Source: Akkermansiaceae bacterium (lineage in GTDB: Bacteria; Verrucomicrobiota; Verrucomicrobiia; Verrucomicrobiales; Akkermansiaceae). From it: 64,000 bases of DNA. A program made the position numbers and the translations under genes. The notes below the pieces were generated by a model. The model was not told where the DNA came from, made no database searches, and saw only the letters and a list, made by a program, of their open reading frames with translations. The stretch spans positions 186,001-250,000 of the forward strand of contig JACKQB010000001.1 of NCBI GenBank assembly GCA_024233115.1, in the 5' to 3' direction. Shown here piece by piece: positions 61,777-64,000 of this stretch (position 1 is its first letter; each line of letters begins with the position of its first letter).

Positions 61777-62706
61777 ATGACAGACGTTCTTATCCACTCT
61801 CCTTTTCCCAGGACATCCGGCCAGGGGAACTCGGTGACAGCGGATCGGCTGGAGCGTATCCTTTTGGAGAATGGACTCAGCGTTACGATGGAAACGGAGG
61901 CATATCACGCTGCGGACGCACGCTGTCTGATTGCACTGAATGCTCGGCGTAGCGCGGAGGCCGTCGCTGTTTTCAAAGCCAAACATCCCGACCGAAGAAT
62001 CATCCTCCTCCTTACAGGGACAGATATCAACCATCCCGATGCGGGTGAGAGGTGTTCTTCCTGTTGGCAAAGCATGGAAGCAGCCGACCGCCTTGTGGTA
62101 TTACACGATGCTTCCTATGCGGTGGTGCCCTCCTTTTTTCAAGATAAGTGCAGCGTTATCCATCCAAGTGTTACATTGCCCCCGGGCCTTACCCACCTGC
62201 CTGACGGAGAAGGGTTTGATATCGTGATGGCCGGTAATTTCCGGATGGAAAAAAACCCCGGCCTGGCAGTGCGCGCCTCACGCCTGCTGCCTGCCTCTCA
62301 GAGAATCCATGTTTACGGAGAATTTTCCGAGCCTGGATCTGGTCGTATGACCATACATGGCATTGTACCTCACGAGGAAATACTCGTCGCGATGTCGAAG
62401 GCCCGGATATTGCTGAACACCTCAACCCAGGAAGGTGGAGCCAATGCCATCTGTGAAGCGATCAGCATGGGCTTACCAGTTGTAGCCAGTGCTATTTCCG
62501 GAAACATAGGCATGCTTGGTCAGGATTACGCGGGTTTGTTTCCGTCCGGGGATCTTCAATCGCTTGTTGAAATCGTGGAAAAGAGCGCTACGGACCGGGG
62601 GTTTTACAGCGTGCTCAAGGCACAAGTCTCTGCCCGGGCACCTCTCTTCGCCTATTCCACCGAAACCAAGGCCTGGACCGATCTTGTCCACACCCAGCTA
62701 TCCTGA
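61777..62706 (+). CDS. GT4 glycosyltransferase resembling SenB (TIGR04348)
   Basis: A 309-residue protein starting MTDVLIHSPFPRTSG. The N-terminal block GNSVTADRLERIL, then CLIALNARRSAEAV, ILLLTGTDINH and AADRLVVLHDA follows the TIGR04348/SenB selenosugar-synthase family, in which ALHARRSA and LTGTDLY are diagnostic. The C-terminal domain has NFRMEKNPGL and TSTQEGGANAICEAISMGLPVVAS, normal GT4 donor binding. SenB attaches selenophosphate to UDP-GlcNAc in selenoneine synthesis. No senA or selD is adjacent, so assignment to selenium chemistry is tentative; other GT4 roles are possible. Confidence 0.7.
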   Translation: MTDVLIHSPFPRTSGQGNSVTADRLERILLENGLSVTMETEAYHAADARCLIALNARRSAEAVAVFKAKHPDRRIILLLTGTDINHPDAGERCSSCWQSMEAADRLVVLHDASYAVVPSFFQDKCSVIHPSVTLPPGLTHLPDGEGFDIVMAGNFRMEKNPGLAVRASRLLPASQRIHVYGEFSEPGSGRMTIHGIVPHEEILVAMSKARILLNTSTQEGGANAICEAISMGLPVVASAISGNIGMLGQDYAGLFPSGDLQSLVEIVEKSATDRGFYSVLKAQVSARAPLFAYSTETKAWTDLVHTQLS

Positions 62707-62808
62707 TAAGCCTCTGTGCTTTACTTACAGGCGATCTTTGCCTATCAGCGCAATCCGCGCAGCGGTTCACTACCGACCACTGCCTACATTTAACTGCCTA
62801 CCGAACCT

Positions 62809-64000
62809 ATGACCGCCTCTGAAATCCGCCAAAGCTTCCTCGATTTCTTCAAGGAAAAGCAACACAGCATCGTGCCCTCGGCCTCGCTGATGCCGCAGAG
62901 CCCCGGACTGCTGTTCACCAACGCGGGCATGAACCAGTTTGTGCCCTATTTCCTCGGCACCGAAAAGGCACCCTACTCCCCACCGCGTGCCGCCGATACC
63001 CAGAAATGCATCCGCGCCGGCGGTAAACACAACGACCTCGAGGACGTCGGCTACGACACCTACCACCACACCATGTTCGAGATGCTCGGCAACTGGTCGT
63101 TTGGTGACTATTTCAAAAAGGAGGCCATCGAGTGGGCCTGGGAACTCGTTGTGGAACGCTGGGGCTTTCCCGCCGACCGGCTTTACGCCACGGTTTACAT
63201 GCCGGGTGAGGGTGATCCCGGAAACTTCGACCAGGAGGCCTACGACATCTGGGCTGCGTTGTTTGAGAAACAGGGACTCGATCCGAAGCGGCAGATCGTC
63301 AACGGCAACGTCAAGGACAACTTCTGGATGATGGGTGAGACCGGCCCCTGCGGTCCGTGCTCCGAACTCCATGTCGATCTAACACCCAACGGCGACAGCG
63401 GTGGCAAACTCGTCAACATGGACTCCGACCTCTGTATCGAGATCTGGAACCTCGTTTTCATCCAGTACAACGCCGAGGCCGACGGGTCGTTCCGCGACCT
63501 GCCCGCCAAGCACGTGGACACCGGCATGGGCTTCGAGCGTGCTGTGTCGATCTATCAAGGCACCAACGGCTTCAAGGATTTTTCCAAAAAGCCGACCAAC
63601 TACGCCACCGATGTGTTCCAGCCGATCTTCCGCAAACTGGAGGAACTCAGCGGCAGGAAATACAACGACATCTACCCTAAATCCGTCGAGGCCGACAAGT
63701 CAACGCTATCCGCCGAGCTCAAGGAGGCCGTCGCCTTCCGGGTGATTGCCGACCACATCCGTACGCTGTCGTTTTCACTGGCTGACGGGATTTTGTTAGG
63801 AAATGGTGGCCGCAACTACGTGTTGCGCCGCATCCTTCGTCGTGCTGTCAGGTATGGACGCACGCTTGGTTTCAGCGGTGACAAGCCGTTCATGGCGGAC
63901 CTCGTCGATACTCTGGTCGGGCAGATGTCCGGCGTCTTCCCCGAGCTCGCCGAGCGCGCCGACGCCATCAAGGAAAACCTCCAGCGTGAGGAAACCAGTT
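62809..64000 (+). CDS. alaS: Alanyl-tRNA synthetase, 5' part (runs off window)
   Basis: The frame opens at ATG 62809 and stays open through the window edge (397 codons). FTNAGMNQFVPYFLG, CIRAGGKHNDLEDVGYD, HHTMFEMLGNWSFGDYFKKEA and WMMGETGPCGPCSE are class II AlaRS motifs. The beginning of the tRNA-recognition region (HIRTLSFSLADGILLGNGGRNYVLRRI) follows. It charges tRNA-Ala in the cytoplasm. The rest of the editing and C-Ala domains lies outside. Confidence 0.97.
   Translation, partial: MTASEIRQSFLDFFKEKQHSIVPSASLMPQSPGLLFTNAGMNQFVPYFLGTEKAPYSPPRAADTQKCIRAGGKHNDLEDVGYDTYHHTMFEMLGNWSFGDYFKKEAIEWAWELVVERWGFPADRLYATVYMPGEGDPGNFDQEAYDIWAALFEKQGLDPKRQIVNGNVKDNFWMMGETGPCGPCSELHVDLTPNGDSGGKLVNMDSDLCIEIWNLVFIQYNAEADGSFRDLPAKHVDTGMGFERAVSIYQGTNGFKDFSKKPTNYATDVFQPIFRKLEELSGRKYNDIYPKSVEADKSTLSAELKEAVAFRVIADHIRTLSFSLADGILLGNGGRNYVLRRILRRAVRYGRTLGFSGDKPFMADLVDTLVGQMSGVFPELAERADAIKENLQREETS

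Overview
The window looks like a chromosomal segment of a verrucomicrobial bacterium (Verrucomicrobiota, probably a marine or sediment member of Verrucomicrobiales). That placement is inferred from the mix of high-GC Gram-negative core genes (kdsA, lptA/B/C, alaS, leuA, argG, coaX), a sulfatase with a HEAT-like C-terminus, a very large alpha-2-macroglobulin and several secreted proteins of unknown family. No rRNA, tRNA or CRISPR array was found.

Layout. 1-4.6 kb: start of a secreted reelin-repeat-like protein, an L,D-transpeptidase lipoprotein, leuA, a site-2 protease and a small secreted protein. 4.6-12 kb: argG, a small toxin-antitoxin-like pair, a truncated globin, a TetR-controlled DevBCA/MacB-like exporter operon, and, divergent from tetR, a very small membrane protein gene with an in-frame TGA followed by a bSECIS-like hairpin (candidate selenoprotein). 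12-18 kb: an SLC13-type carrier, a CaCA antiporter, then a secreted rubrerythrin, a b561-type cytochrome and a two-component system.

18-30.4 kb is a type I restriction-modification locus (hsdM, DUF3800 gene, hsdS, hsdR) loaded with accessory genes between hsdS and hsdR: a metallo-beta-lactamase-fold protein plus a membrane protein, an orphan AbiEi-like regulator, and an AbiEi/AbiEii pair. The first codons of hsdR occur three times, once after each accessory cassette. hsdM, hsdS and hsdR all carry in-frame insertions of a short palindromic REP-like element, and hsdR carries a complete REP-flanked RAYT (Y1 HUH transposase) of exactly 227 codons inside its motor domain. 30.5-36 kb is a second island, partly AT-rich: a DnaQ-exonuclease/J-domain fusion, an LRR protein, a GNAT and a DUF2971 protein. 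It is bounded by 148-bp direct repeats made from the 3' end of a resident gene.

36-42.4 kb returns to core genes: the kdsA-lptC-lptA-lptB-hpf cluster, a ROK kinase and coaX. 42.5-46.2 kb holds two divergent ammonium transporters and an outer-membrane protein gene, each behind a good sigma-54 promoter match (a nitrogen regulon). 46.4-56.3 kb: alpha-2-macroglobulin, sulfatase, and a peroxiredoxin/thioredoxin lipoprotein pair. 56.4-60.2 kb: an ArsR-sulfide:quinone reductase-TusE-DsrE-FadL operon for sulfide handling. 60.3-64 kb: an outer-membrane barrel, a SenB-like glycosyltransferase and the 5' part of alaS.

The points most worth a second look are the candidate selenoprotein, the in-frame REP/RAYT invasion of the restriction genes, and the modular hsdR start junction.
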